Below are positions 1 to 6,334 of a DNA stretch of 8,627 bases, piece after piece (positions within the stretch are counted from its first letter, which is position 1; the number at the start of each line of letters is the position of its first letter). The notes beneath the pieces are model-generated. The model made no database searches. It saw only the letters and a program-made list of their open reading frames with translations, and was not told where the DNA came from. Source of the DNA: Ktedonobacterales bacterium (lineage in GTDB: Bacteria > Chloroflexota > Ktedonobacteria > Ktedonobacterales > JADMIN01); NCBI GenBank assembly GCA_025928125.1, contig JAICKD010000091.1, forward strand, positions 1 through 8,627, given 5' to 3'. Made by a program: the position numbers and the translations under genes.

Positions 1-215
1 GACGCGAGAAAAACAGGTATTAGCAGCTCAGTAAGTCCTACGCGGCAAACTGCCTGACGACTGGTCTGTCGATGAGCCGTGAGCATGCGCGATCAAGGTC
101 GTTATGCTGTACGTTGGAGGACTGACCGCATCCGTGCATCCAAGCACGTAATCGGCCCAGGATCATGCTTCCAGACTCCCCGAGCCGATTGCGCATGCGA
201 AACGACCTGATCGTA
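1..215. other. Left-edge stretch with no supported gene
   Basis: This stretch lies downstream of the VOC gene and runs to the window edge. A minus-strand open frame covers most of it (stop near 38) but begins inside the VOC gene in another frame. Its translation matches no family I recognise and has no ribosome binding site of its own. A small perfect stem (CGTGC/GCACG, 133-148) is present but lacks a T-run on either side, so I do not call it a terminator. No terminator for the VOC gene is evident. Confidence 0.5.
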
Positions 216-620
216 TCAACTACTGGCGGGCCGCTCCTGCACCGCCCAGCTATTGCCATCGGGGTCGCTGAAGTAGATAAACGAGTTCCATTCGCCACCG
301 CGCCCCTCAGCCTGCACCCCGTTCTCGTAATGGACGATCTTGCTGACCTCTACGCCGCGCTCAACCAGGTGCTGGCGAGCTGCTTCGATGTCGTCGACTA
401 CCAGTTGCAGACCCTGCAATGACCCTGGCGTCATGGCGACAAGTCCAGTACCGATGGTGATAGAGCATGCTGAACCGGGTGGTGTCATCTGCACGACGCG
501 AAACGCCTCGCTGATTTGGGTGTCAACGTCAACCACAAAGCCAATCTGTTCGCTGTAGAAGCGTTTCGCCCGGTCAACATCGGAAACAGGGACAACCACC
601 ACCTCGAGCTTCCAATCCAT
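216..620 (-). CDS. VOC family (glyoxalase/bleomycin-resistance fold) protein
   Basis: This is a 134-residue protein of the vicinal-oxygen-chelate superfamily. Two beta-alpha-beta-beta-beta modules can be seen. The first starts at LEVVVVPVSDVDRAKRFY (residues 5-22). The second starts near LQLVVDDIEAARQHL (71-85) and ends in the hallmark SDPDGNSWAVQE (118-129). Length is typical of single-domain family members, which work as homodimers. Family members include lyases, dioxygenases and antibiotic-binding proteins. E129 sits where a metal ligand is often found, but the usual His in the first strand is replaced by hydrophobic residues, so metal binding and substrate are uncertain. I chose the ATG at 618-620 because it begins the conserved fold and is preceded by AAAGGA nine bases upstream (630-635). 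The frame stays open to about 821, but that extension runs through a hairpin and has no family similarity. It is separated from nrdJ by a likely terminator, so it is probably its own transcription unit. Function is not assigned. Confidence 0.88.
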   Translation of the reverse strand: MDWKLEVVVVPVSDVDRAKRFYSEQIGFVVDVDTQISEAFRVVQMTPPGSACSITIGTGLVAMTPGSLQGLQLVVDDIEAARQHLVERGVEVSKIVHYENGVQAEGRGGEWNSFIYFSDPDGNSWAVQERPASS

Positions 621-760
621 GTTGAGTCGTCCTTTCGTTACGCTGAAGGAATTCAGGATAAGATGCGCTAGCGAGCCATCCAGGCAAGTGGCTCCTCCAG
701 ACTCTCTATCGATTCCTTGAGCACCTTCATTCATTGGAAGCCGACGACGCGACGCATCTG

Positions 761-820
761 AGAGAAATATGCCCAGGCGCAGAACCCACGAATGAGCTTC
801 GTGAACTATGCGCCTGGGCA
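761..820 (-). terminator. Compound-hairpin terminator downstream of nrdJ
   Basis: A perfect 12-bp inverted repeat, TGCCCAGGCGCA (770-781) with TGCGCCTGGGCA (809-820), encloses a second 6-bp stem CACGAA/TTCGTG (787-792/798-803). The inner stem has a 5-base loop, and a 5x5 internal loop separates the two stems. Read on the minus strand it begins 27 bases after the nrdJ stop and is followed by TATTTCTCT, a moderately T-rich tract. This fits an intrinsic terminator for nrdJ. The tail is not a pure T-run, so efficiency is uncertain. The two-tier stem is larger than a terminator needs. Confidence 0.62.
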
Positions 821-847
821 AGAACGATTAACGGTTTGACGCGACGG

Positions 848-3800
848 TTAGCATTCGCTATAGCCGCAACTGACGCACTTCTTGCAGCCCTCCTCGTAGC
901 GCATGGTATTGTTGCCACACTGCGTGCAGAGGTTGCCGGTCACGCTGTAGGGCGCCAGCATCATCGGATTGAGGCCTGGCAGATGGTTGCCGCCATTGCT
1001 TAGCCCATTGCCATACCCGTTGCTCCCATGACCACTGCTCGTGGACGATTCATCCTCTGAGGCGGCTGGCTCCGATGAAGCTTCGGGCTGATTGACAAGG
1101 CTCGCCAGATGCAGATCGATGGCGCGCGCCATGGCGTCTGGCAGCGAACGTACCCGATCAGCGCCAAAGCCAATCGAGGTGCTGCCGCCAATCGCGCGCA
1201 GCTGGCGGGCCACCTCTTCGGCGCGCTGGTCCTGTGAGATCGGGCTGTCGATCCGCAGGTGCAGTGAGATGAGGCGACCCATCGCCTCAGCCAGCGCCGC
1301 GACATCCGAGCCAGCCTTGCCGATATTAACGAAGACCTCCAGCAGACCGTCCTCGTCACTGTTGAGGGTGACGTTGACCTTGCCCTCGGGCGCGCGCACC
1401 TGGCGCGTATACCCCTGGATGACCTCGGGCCGCTCTTTGATGCCACCATAGTAGCGGCGACGCCTCTCTTCGACCTCCGCCTGGCCTTGGACACTGGCCT
1501 GAGCAGCGGTCGCCGCCTCTGGCTGCTTGTCTTTCACGCCGACGTTGAGCACCTGCTCGCCCTTGCTGCCATCCCGGAAGACGGTAATACCGAGGCATCC
1601 CAGGTCCCACGCCAACATGTAGGCGTTGCGCACGTCGTCATACGTCGCGCTATTTGGCAGATTGATCGTCTTCGAGATGCTGTTATTGACGCCCTTCTGG
1701 AAGGCCGCCTGCATCCGAATATGCCACTCAGGAGCGATCTCGTGCGCGGTCACATACGGCGCGAGCGCGGGATGCTCCACCGCCGGGTGTCCGTGCAGCG
1801 AGCCATGCTCTTTGATGTAGGCGAGCACCTCTTCCTTCTCGACGATGTCACTGGCCGCCAGCGCGCGTGCGAAGAAGGGGTTGACGAAATCCAGCACGCG
1901 ATAGGAGCCATCTGGCTGCTTCACCCGATGCTGGAACGCCAGCGCGAAGATCGGCTCAATGCCGGACGAACAATCGGCCAGGATGCTGATGGAGCCGGTC
2001 GGCGCAACGGTCGTGCGGGTGGAGTTGCGCAGCTTCTCGTCGTTTTTGTAGATGCTACGCTCCCAATTGGGGAAGGCGCCACGCACCTCGGCCAGCTTCG
2101 CCGACTCATCGGTTGACCACTCTTGGATGGCGACCATGACTTTCTCGCCAAGCGCAACCGCCTCTTCGCTGTCGTAACGGATGTTCAACTCGAAGAGCAT
2201 CTCCGCCCAGCCCATCACGCCGAGGCCAATGCGCCGGTTCGCCCGCACCTTATCGCGCACCTCTTTGAGCGGATAAGGGTTGATCTCGATCACGTCGTCG
2301 AGGAAGCGCGTGGTCAGCCGCGTCGCCTCCTCCAGCCCGGACCAGTCGACCTCGCCGTCCTTCACAAAGAGGCCAAGGTTGATCGAGCCAAGATTGCAGG
2401 CGTCGTACGGACCCAAAAATTGCTCGCCACAGGGATTTGTCGCTTCGAGCAACTCAATGTCTGGTACCGGATTTGACGGGCTGGCGTTGGCGCGGTCGAG
2501 GAAGACGAGGCCTGGATCGCCGGTCGCCCAGGCGGCGGAGACGATGGCATCCATCACCTCTCGCGCCTTGAGCGTGCGCGTTACCTGTTTGGTGTGCGGG
2601 TCGATTAGCTCGTACTCGGTGTCGGCTTCCAGCGCGCGCATGAACGCATCGGTGATAGCCACCGAGATGTTGAAGTTCGTCACCGAGCCATCGCGCTTGC
2701 AGTCGATGAACTTCAGGATATCGGGGTGGTCAACCCGCAGAATGCCCATGTTAGCACCGCGACGAGTACCGCCCTGTTTCACCGCTTCGGTTGCTCCATC
2801 AAAGATACGCATGAAGCTGATCGGACCGCTGGCCACGCCGTGCGTCGAGGCGACCATGCTACCCTCAGGGCGCAGACGGCTAAAGGAGAACCCGGTGTTA
2901 TGAATCGCTGTCAGACCGTTGGTACCTGCGAGATACGTGCTGTGATCGGCAACCGTGAAGTCGTAGAACGGCACGCTCTCGGTTGGCGCCTCGATAGCCT
3001 CAACCGTCGTCGCTCCGTGCGCCAGATGCTCCAGCACATCCAGCCGACTCTGATAGGCCATATCTACGAGCGGGCGCAGCAACCACACAATGTGACGCAG
3101 CTTTTCCGCGTTGACTCCCTGACCTTCCTTCCAGCGATGGAACCAGATCATCTCGTCGCCAATATTTACGGGCTGGCGATGAATCTCCGTCGTATTCGTC
3201 ACCACACCAATGCTCTGTAATAGGTCTTCGATGGCCGAGAATGAAATCGGAAGTCTGGTGGCGGTTGAATGCTCATGAGTGCCACGGGATTCGCGAAGAC
3301 GCTCTGCCTTAACTGCATCATGCAGATAGGGGCCGATGAGCGCGCGAAGTTCATCGACCTTCGGCTCTGATGCCAGCTTCACCTCATAGACAACCAAGCG
3401 TCCCTTACCATACGGTTGGCGTTCGCGCATCCCCGGCGCAAAGCCGAGCAGACTGCACAATGTATGGACCTTGCCCGCCAGATAGTGCGACTGTGTCGTC
3501 AGTGAGACACGATCTCGTACGCTATCGACATAGCCATCCGAATCGATCAACCCAGCCAGGAAAGCGCCAACAACCGTGAGCGGCGATTTCGCGACCATCT
3601 CAGGGAACGGCAACTCGCCTTTCGGGCCAGGATGCACTTCGAGCAACTCACGGAATGTGGAGATAAACGTTGCATTGGTCGTGGTCAGTGAGTATAGCCC
3701 GCGTCCATCCTGTTGGATGCTGAGACGCACATCGAAGCGGCGCGCCAGAATATCGCGCGCATATTCGAGAGAAGCAGTGCGCCCGTCGAAGAGACGCCAG

Positions 3801-4747
3801 CGAACTTTTTCGCGCCGTGGCTCACTCTCCGGTACCTTCGCCCAGCCAAGATTGCCGTCACCGAGGTAGTAGCCGAGCAGCCACGCAATTTCTTCATCGA
3901 GTCGCACATCAGCCACGACCTTATACTCGCTATGCGGCCAGCGATCGCGCACAGAGCCATTTGGCGTGGGGAGAATATCACCTGCCTGAAGCTCATCGGC
4001 ACGCCTCTCAACCAGTTGTCTACCATCGAACACCATGAAGGGATGCCAGCGGCTGGTTGTCACCGTCATGCCATTCGTAGCGCGAACCCGCACCTGATCA
4101 GCCAGCGGAACATCATAGCGCCAGAGATGGGTCACCTGGGCTGGCTCATAGCTGCCATCCTCTGGATTCAACGCCATCGTCTGAATGCCCAGGTGACAGA
4201 CATCCATCACCGCATGATCGCCATGATTCTCTTCGCTCTGGCCGGTCGCCCGCACGCGATCATAGAGTGTAGCAATTGCTTCCACGCCACAGAACGTCGT
4301 GAACACATGGGCATCGCCCGAAATGCATCCGCCACCACTTTGATGGATCAGCGCGGCGTGCTTGACCGCGTCGAAGATGCCGCTGAGGCTATCCTCGACC
4401 GGGACCACATAGCACGCCGAGAGCTGCAGGTTGTTGCCCTTCCCGGCGTTCATCAGCGTCGGCGAATTCGGCAGAAACTTGCGCTCCACCATAATCGAAT
4501 AGAACTTCTCGGCGATCTCGTCGCGTGACTCGCCACCCTTATCGGCCCACTGCTCCTCGGCCGAGGCGACGGCGTCTGCGACACGCCACGCCAAATCATC
4601 GGGTGTCTCGGTGACGACACCCTTCGCGTCTTTCTTCAAATAGCGCTCGCTAAAAACGCGCTGCGCCGCCTCCGACCACTCGCCTGCCTTGCGCTGCGAC
4701 GACACAGCGCTCGTCGTCTTGCTGGCGCCAGCCTTCTTCTCTGCCAC
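848..4747 (-). CDS. nrdJ: Adenosylcobalamin-dependent (class II) ribonucleotide reductase, intein-containing precursor
   Basis: The 1299-residue precursor should splice to about 822 residues. It reduces ribonucleotides to deoxyribonucleotides, using adenosylcobalamin to make the active-site thiyl radical. The start is GTG with AGGAG seven bases upstream (4755-4759). Precursor numbering: the N-terminal reductase segment (about 20-140) has the redox cysteine C112 in SACYVVPVEDS. The intein is 141-617. The barrel resumes at TGFSFSRLRP. NPCGEQ supplies N771, the radical cysteine C773 and E775. The second redox cysteine C784 lies 11 residues on, the spacing known for Thermotoga NrdJ. APTGSIS (915-921) is the phosphate-binding loop. 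A TSCPD domain spans about 1118-1215, then a Gly/Asn/Ser-rich linker (about 1222-1262). A cysteine tail (C1274, C1277, C1288, C1291, C1294, C1299) probably re-reduces the active site or binds zinc. No N-terminal ATP-cone is present. Regulation by NrdR is suggested upstream. Confidence 0.96.
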   Translation of the reverse strand: MAEKKAGASKTTSAVSSQRKAGEWSEAAQRVFSERYLKKDAKGVVTETPDDLAWRVADAVASAEEQWADKGGESRDEIAEKFYSIMVERKFLPNSPTLMNAGKGNNLQLSACYVVPVEDSLSGIFDAVKHAALIHQSGGGCISGDAHVFTTFCGVEAIATLYDRVRATGQSEENHGDHAVMDVCHLGIQTMALNPEDGSYEPAQVTHLWRYDVPLADQVRVRATNGMTVTTSRWHPFMVFDGRQLVERRADELQAGDILPTPNGSVRDRWPHSEYKVVADVRLDEEIAWLLGYYLGDGNLGWAKVPESEPRREKVRWRLFDGRTASLEYARDILARRFDVRLSIQQDGRGLYSLTTTNATFISTFRELLEVHPGPKGELPFPEMVAKSPLTVVGAFLAGLIDSDGYVDSVRDRVSLTTQSHYLAGKVHTLCSLLGFAPGMRERQPYGKGRLVVYEVKLASEPKVDELRALIGPYLHDAVKAERLRESRGTHEHSTATRLPISFSAIEDLLQSIGVVTNTTEIHRQPVNIGDEMIWFHRWKEGQGVNAEKLRHIVWLLRPLVDMAYQSRLDVLEHLAHGATTVEAIEAPTESVPFYDFTVADHSTYLAGTNGLTAIHNTGFSFSRLRPEGSMVASTHGVASGPISFMRIFDGATEAVKQGGTRRGANMGILRVDHPDILKFIDCKRDGSVTNFNISVAITDAFMRALEADTEYELIDPHTKQVTRTLKAREVMDAIVSAAWATGDPGLVFLDRANASPSNPVPDIELLEATNPCGEQFLGPYDACNLGSINLGLFVKDGEVDWSGLEEATRLTTRFLDDVIEINPYPLKEVRDKVRANRRIGLGVMGWAEMLFELNIRYDSEEAVALGEKVMVAIQEWSTDESAKLAEVRGAFPNWERSIYKNDEKLRNSTRTTVAPTGSISILADCSSGIEPIFALAFQHRVKQPDGSYRVLDFVNPFFARALAASDIVEKEEVLAYIKEHGSLHGHPAVEHPALAPYVTAHEIAPEWHIRMQAAFQKGVNNSISKTINLPNSATYDDVRNAYMLAWDLGCLGITVFRDGSKGEQVLNVGVKDKQPEAATAAQASVQGQAEVEERRRRYYGGIKERPEVIQGYTRQVRAPEGKVNVTLNSDEDGLLEVFVNIGKAGSDVAALAEAMGRLISLHLRIDSPISQDQRAEEVARQLRAIGGSTSIGFGADRVRSLPDAMARAIDLHLASLVNQPEASSEPAASEDESSTSSGHGSNGYGNGLSNGGNHLPGLNPMMLAPYSVTGNLCTQCGNNTMRYEEGCKKCVSCGYSEC
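2897..4327 (-). mobile_element. In-frame intein with LAGLIDADG (DOD) homing endonuclease in NrdJ
   Basis: This 477-residue protein-splicing element (precursor residues 141-617) sits between QSGGG and TGFSFSRLRP, which are contiguous in intein-free class II reductases. Splicing residues: C141 at the start (CISGDAHVF, block A); H235 in block B (TTSRWHPF); block F near FYDFTVADHSTYLAG (594-608); block G ending AIHN, so H616 and N617, followed by the +1 nucleophile T618. Endonuclease residues: motif 1 LLGYYLGDG (290-298, D297) and motif 2 LAGLIDSDG (397-405, D404). Both catalytic acids are present, so splicing and homing both look intact. About 150 residues between motif 2 and block F (roughly 440-590) exceed a minimal endonuclease and may add DNA contacts. 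The block B position three before the His is Ser232, usually Thr, although T230 and T231 precede it. A few hand-counted lines suggest somewhat lower GC than the exteins, which fits lateral arrival but is weak evidence. Confidence 0.95.
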
Positions 4748-4754
4748 GGCTGCT

Positions 4755-4759
4755 CTCCT
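4755..4759 (-). promoter_or_regulatory. Ribosome binding site of nrdJ (fixes a GTG start)
   Basis: On the minus strand AGGAG stands seven bases before the GTG at 4745-4747. This supports GTG initiation and the precursor N-terminus MAEKKAG. No competing in-frame ATG lies upstream with comparable spacing. Confidence 0.75.
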
Positions 4760-4817
4760 GGGGGGTAATCAACTGATGAGCTGTTCCGCACCGACCTGTG
4801 CGAAGGGGACAAAGGCA

Positions 4818-4845
4818 ATTGTAGCACAACATATAGATTTTGCAA
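4818..4845 (-). promoter_or_regulatory. Predicted sigma-70-type promoter of nrdJ
   Basis: On the minus strand, TTGCAA (4840-4845) is followed after exactly 16 bases by TACAAT (4818-4823). These match the -35 and -10 consensus hexamers at 4 of 6 and 5 of 6. The predicted start point near 4811 gives a leader of about 64 bases to the GTG start. The 16-base spacer (4824-4839) coincides with an NrdR-box-like sequence, which supports the assignment and suggests repression by occlusion. Confidence 0.65.
4824..4839. promoter_or_regulatory. NrdR-box-like site 1, inside the nrdJ promoter spacer
   Basis: GCACAACATATAGATT matches the published NrdR box consensus acaCwAtATaTwGtgt at 12 of 16 positions, including the central CAT/ATA core. 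NrdR is the ATP/dATP-sensing repressor of bacterial ribonucleotide reductase genes and binds tandem boxes. Its extent equals the spacer between the -35 and -10 hexamers of the predicted nrdJ promoter, so a bound repressor would block polymerase directly. Confidence 0.6.
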
Positions 4846-4853
4846 TACTAATT

Positions 4854-4869
4854 TTACCACATATTGTGT
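4854..4869. promoter_or_regulatory. NrdR-box-like site 2, upstream of the nrdJ -35
   Basis: TTACCACATATTGTGT matches the NrdR consensus at 12 of 16 positions, with a perfect right half (ATATTGTGT). It begins 30 bases from site 1, a 14-base gap and about three helical turns. That is close to the 15-16-base gap usual for cooperative NrdR box pairs. It lies just upstream of the nrdJ -35 hexamer. Confidence 0.58.
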
Positions 4870-4891
4870 CATAGGAAATTTCCCACGTTCG

Positions 4892-4907
4892 ACACAACAT
4901 CTTGTGT
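4892..4907. promoter_or_regulatory. NrdR-box-like site 3, best match and near-perfect palindrome
   Basis: ACACAACATCTTGTGT matches the NrdR consensus at 14 of 16 positions and is a 6+6 palindrome (ACACAA...TTGTGT). It is the strongest of the three sites but lies 38 bases from site 2, which is not an integral number of helical turns. It may be an auxiliary upstream operator for nrdJ or may act on the divergent cinA side. Confidence 0.65.
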
Positions 4908-5090
4908 CTAGTCACCATAACACAGAGGACTCTTGTATAGTCTGCTAGCCTGAATTGCCCCGACAACCACCGACACTCCTCCACATCCCCTGAGCATTAC
5001 GCCTATTCGCCGCAACCGTGAGTGGTAGAATGGAGCGGGCCGTTTGCGGCAACGCCGCTACGCATTGTAACAAGATATGTGAGAAGTTCT

Positions 5091-6326
5091 ATGCGCTCAG
5101 AAATACTCTCGGTCGGCACTGAACTGCTGCTCGGCCATATCACCGATACCAACGCCTCCTGGCTGGCGCGGCAACTTACTCCGCTCGGCATCGACCTGTT
5201 CTACGTTTCACAGGTTGGCGACAACCTGGAGCGTCTGAGTGCAACCGTGCGGCGGGCGCGGGAGCGTTCCGATCTGGTCGTCATGAGCGGTGGCCTAGGT
5301 CCAACTGAAGATGACCTCACCCGCGAGGCCATCGCCGCCGTATTGGACGAGACGCCCCACGTCCAGCCGCAGCTCGAAGCCGAGCTCCGCGCGTTCTTCG
5401 CCGGACGTGGCATTGTCATGCCCGAGCGCAATGTCAAGCAGGCATGGACGCTGCCGTCGGTTACGATACTGCCTAATCCCATTGGCACCGCGCCTGGCTG
5501 GTGGGCCGAACGCGACGGGAAAGTCATCGTCGCCATGCCGGGCGTTCCCTACGAGATGAAGCGTATGTGGCAGAACGAGGTGGCTCCGCGCCTGCGCGAG
5601 CGCGCAGACGGCATCCTCTTCACCCGCATTCTGCGCGTTGCGGGGCTTGGCGAATCGAGCGTCGAGGAACGGCTCGACGCGGTGCTGCATAGCTCCAACC
5701 CCACCGTCGCCACCTATGCCAAGCAAGACGCCGTCGATGTGCGTGTCACCGCGAAGGCCGCAGCGCCCGAAGTGGCACAGGCGCTCGTCGCGGACATCGA
5801 GGAGCGCATCCGTGCGACGCTCGGACAGCACATCTTTGGCATCGACGACGAGACGCCGCAGAGTGTCGCGCTACGCATGCTCATCGAGCGCGGTCTGACG
5901 CTCGCGACAATGGAGTCCTGTACTGGCGGACTGCTCTCCAGCCTGATCACCGATGTTCCGGGAAGCTCGAATGCCTTCCGTGGCGGCCTGGTCTCGTACG
6001 CCACCGAGTTGAAAGAGGCGTGGGGTGTTCCCGCCGAAGTGATCGCCGCGAACGGTGTCATCAGTGTTGAGACGGCGCGCGCCATGGCCACTGCCGTGCG
6101 CCAGCAGACCGGGGCGGATGTCGGCCTCAGTGTGACGGGGGTAGCAGGCCCAGACGAGCAGGAAGGCAAACCCGTTGGCACGGTGCATATTGCCGTCGCC
6201 TCGCCACAGGGCATCCGCGACACCAGCCAGCGGTTCCGTGGGCCGCGCGGCGAAATCAAGCTGCGCGCCGCCTATACCGCGCTCAACCTGCTCCGGCTTC
6301 ACCTGCTGCGTGCAGGCAGTGACTAG
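5091..6326 (+). CDS. cinA: CinA family protein with nicotinamide-nucleotide amidase domain
   Basis: This 411-residue, full-length two-domain CinA is cytoplasmic. The N-terminal MoaB/Mog-like domain (about 1-170) shows SVGTELLLGHITDTNA (7-22), MSGGLGPTEDD (65-75), GTAPGWW (132-138) and MPGVPYEMKRMW (149-160). In this family that domain is linked to ADP-ribose pyrophosphatase activity. The C-terminal PncC domain (about 255-405) shows ESCTGG (275-280, candidate nucleophile S276), SYATELK (302-308, Y303 and K308) and VTGVAGPD (348-355). Such domains hydrolyse nicotinamide mononucleotide to nicotinate mononucleotide in NAD salvage. Family members are also tied to competence and DNA damage. I chose the ATG at 5091 because MRSEILSVGTELL aligns with the usual family start. 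A GTG at 5022 would add 23 unconserved residues. The ribosome binding site is weak (GAGAAG, 5081-5086). It is divergent from nrdJ, and no recA neighbour is visible. Confidence 0.95.
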   Translation: MRSEILSVGTELLLGHITDTNASWLARQLTPLGIDLFYVSQVGDNLERLSATVRRARERSDLVVMSGGLGPTEDDLTREAIAAVLDETPHVQPQLEAELRAFFAGRGIVMPERNVKQAWTLPSVTILPNPIGTAPGWWAERDGKVIVAMPGVPYEMKRMWQNEVAPRLRERADGILFTRILRVAGLGESSVEERLDAVLHSSNPTVATYAKQDAVDVRVTAKAAAPEVAQALVADIEERIRATLGQHIFGIDDETPQSVALRMLIERGLTLATMESCTGGLLSSLITDVPGSSNAFRGGLVSYATELKEAWGVPAEVIAANGVISVETARAMATAVRQQTGADVGLSVTGVAGPDEQEGKPVGTVHIAVASPQGIRDTSQRFRGPRGEIKLRAAYTALNLLRLHLLRAGSD

Positions 6327-6334
6327 CGGAACGT

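Larger units (their letters stand above)
4748..5090. other. Divergent nrdJ-cinA intergenic control region
   Basis: This 343-base gene-free region separates the nrdJ start from the cinA start, which are transcribed away from each other. The half nearest nrdJ is strikingly AT-rich for this window and contains a recognisable promoter for nrdJ and three NrdR-box-like sites, listed separately. The half nearest cinA (about 4910-5090) has no strong promoter. A weak candidate is TTGCGG (5044-5049) with TGTAAC (5066-5071) at 16-base spacing. There is also an isolated TATAGT (4936-4941) with no good -35. No cobalamin riboswitch fits the roughly 64-base nrdJ leader. Confidence 0.7.

Noticed and set aside
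133..148. Small stem CGTGC/GCACG as a terminator of the VOC gene
   Set aside because: It has only five base pairs, no T-run on either strand, and sits some distance past the stop.
38..298. Minus-strand open frame of 86 residues at the left edge
   Set aside because: It starts inside the VOC gene in another frame, has no ribosome binding site and no recognisable family.
621..821. N-terminal extension of the VOC frame by 67 residues
   Set aside because: It reads through the hairpin at 770-820, has no family similarity, and a good ribosome binding site precedes the internal ATG at 620.
1487..2116. Plus-strand open frame of 209 residues opposite nrdJ
   Set aside because: It is antisense to conserved reductase sequence, and its composition is that of a reverse-complement shadow.
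3713..4528. Plus-strand open frame of 271 residues opposite nrdJ
   Set aside because: It lies wholly antisense to the intein and N-terminal reductase coding sequence, has no recognisable domain, and is expected by chance in GC-rich DNA.
4936..4941. TATAGT as the cinA -10 element
   Set aside because: There is no acceptable -35 hexamer at 15-19 bases upstream, so it is left as a mention only.
5022..5090. Upstream GTG start for cinA adding 23 residues
   Set aside because: The added residues are not family-like, and the conserved CinA N-terminus begins at the ATG at 5091.
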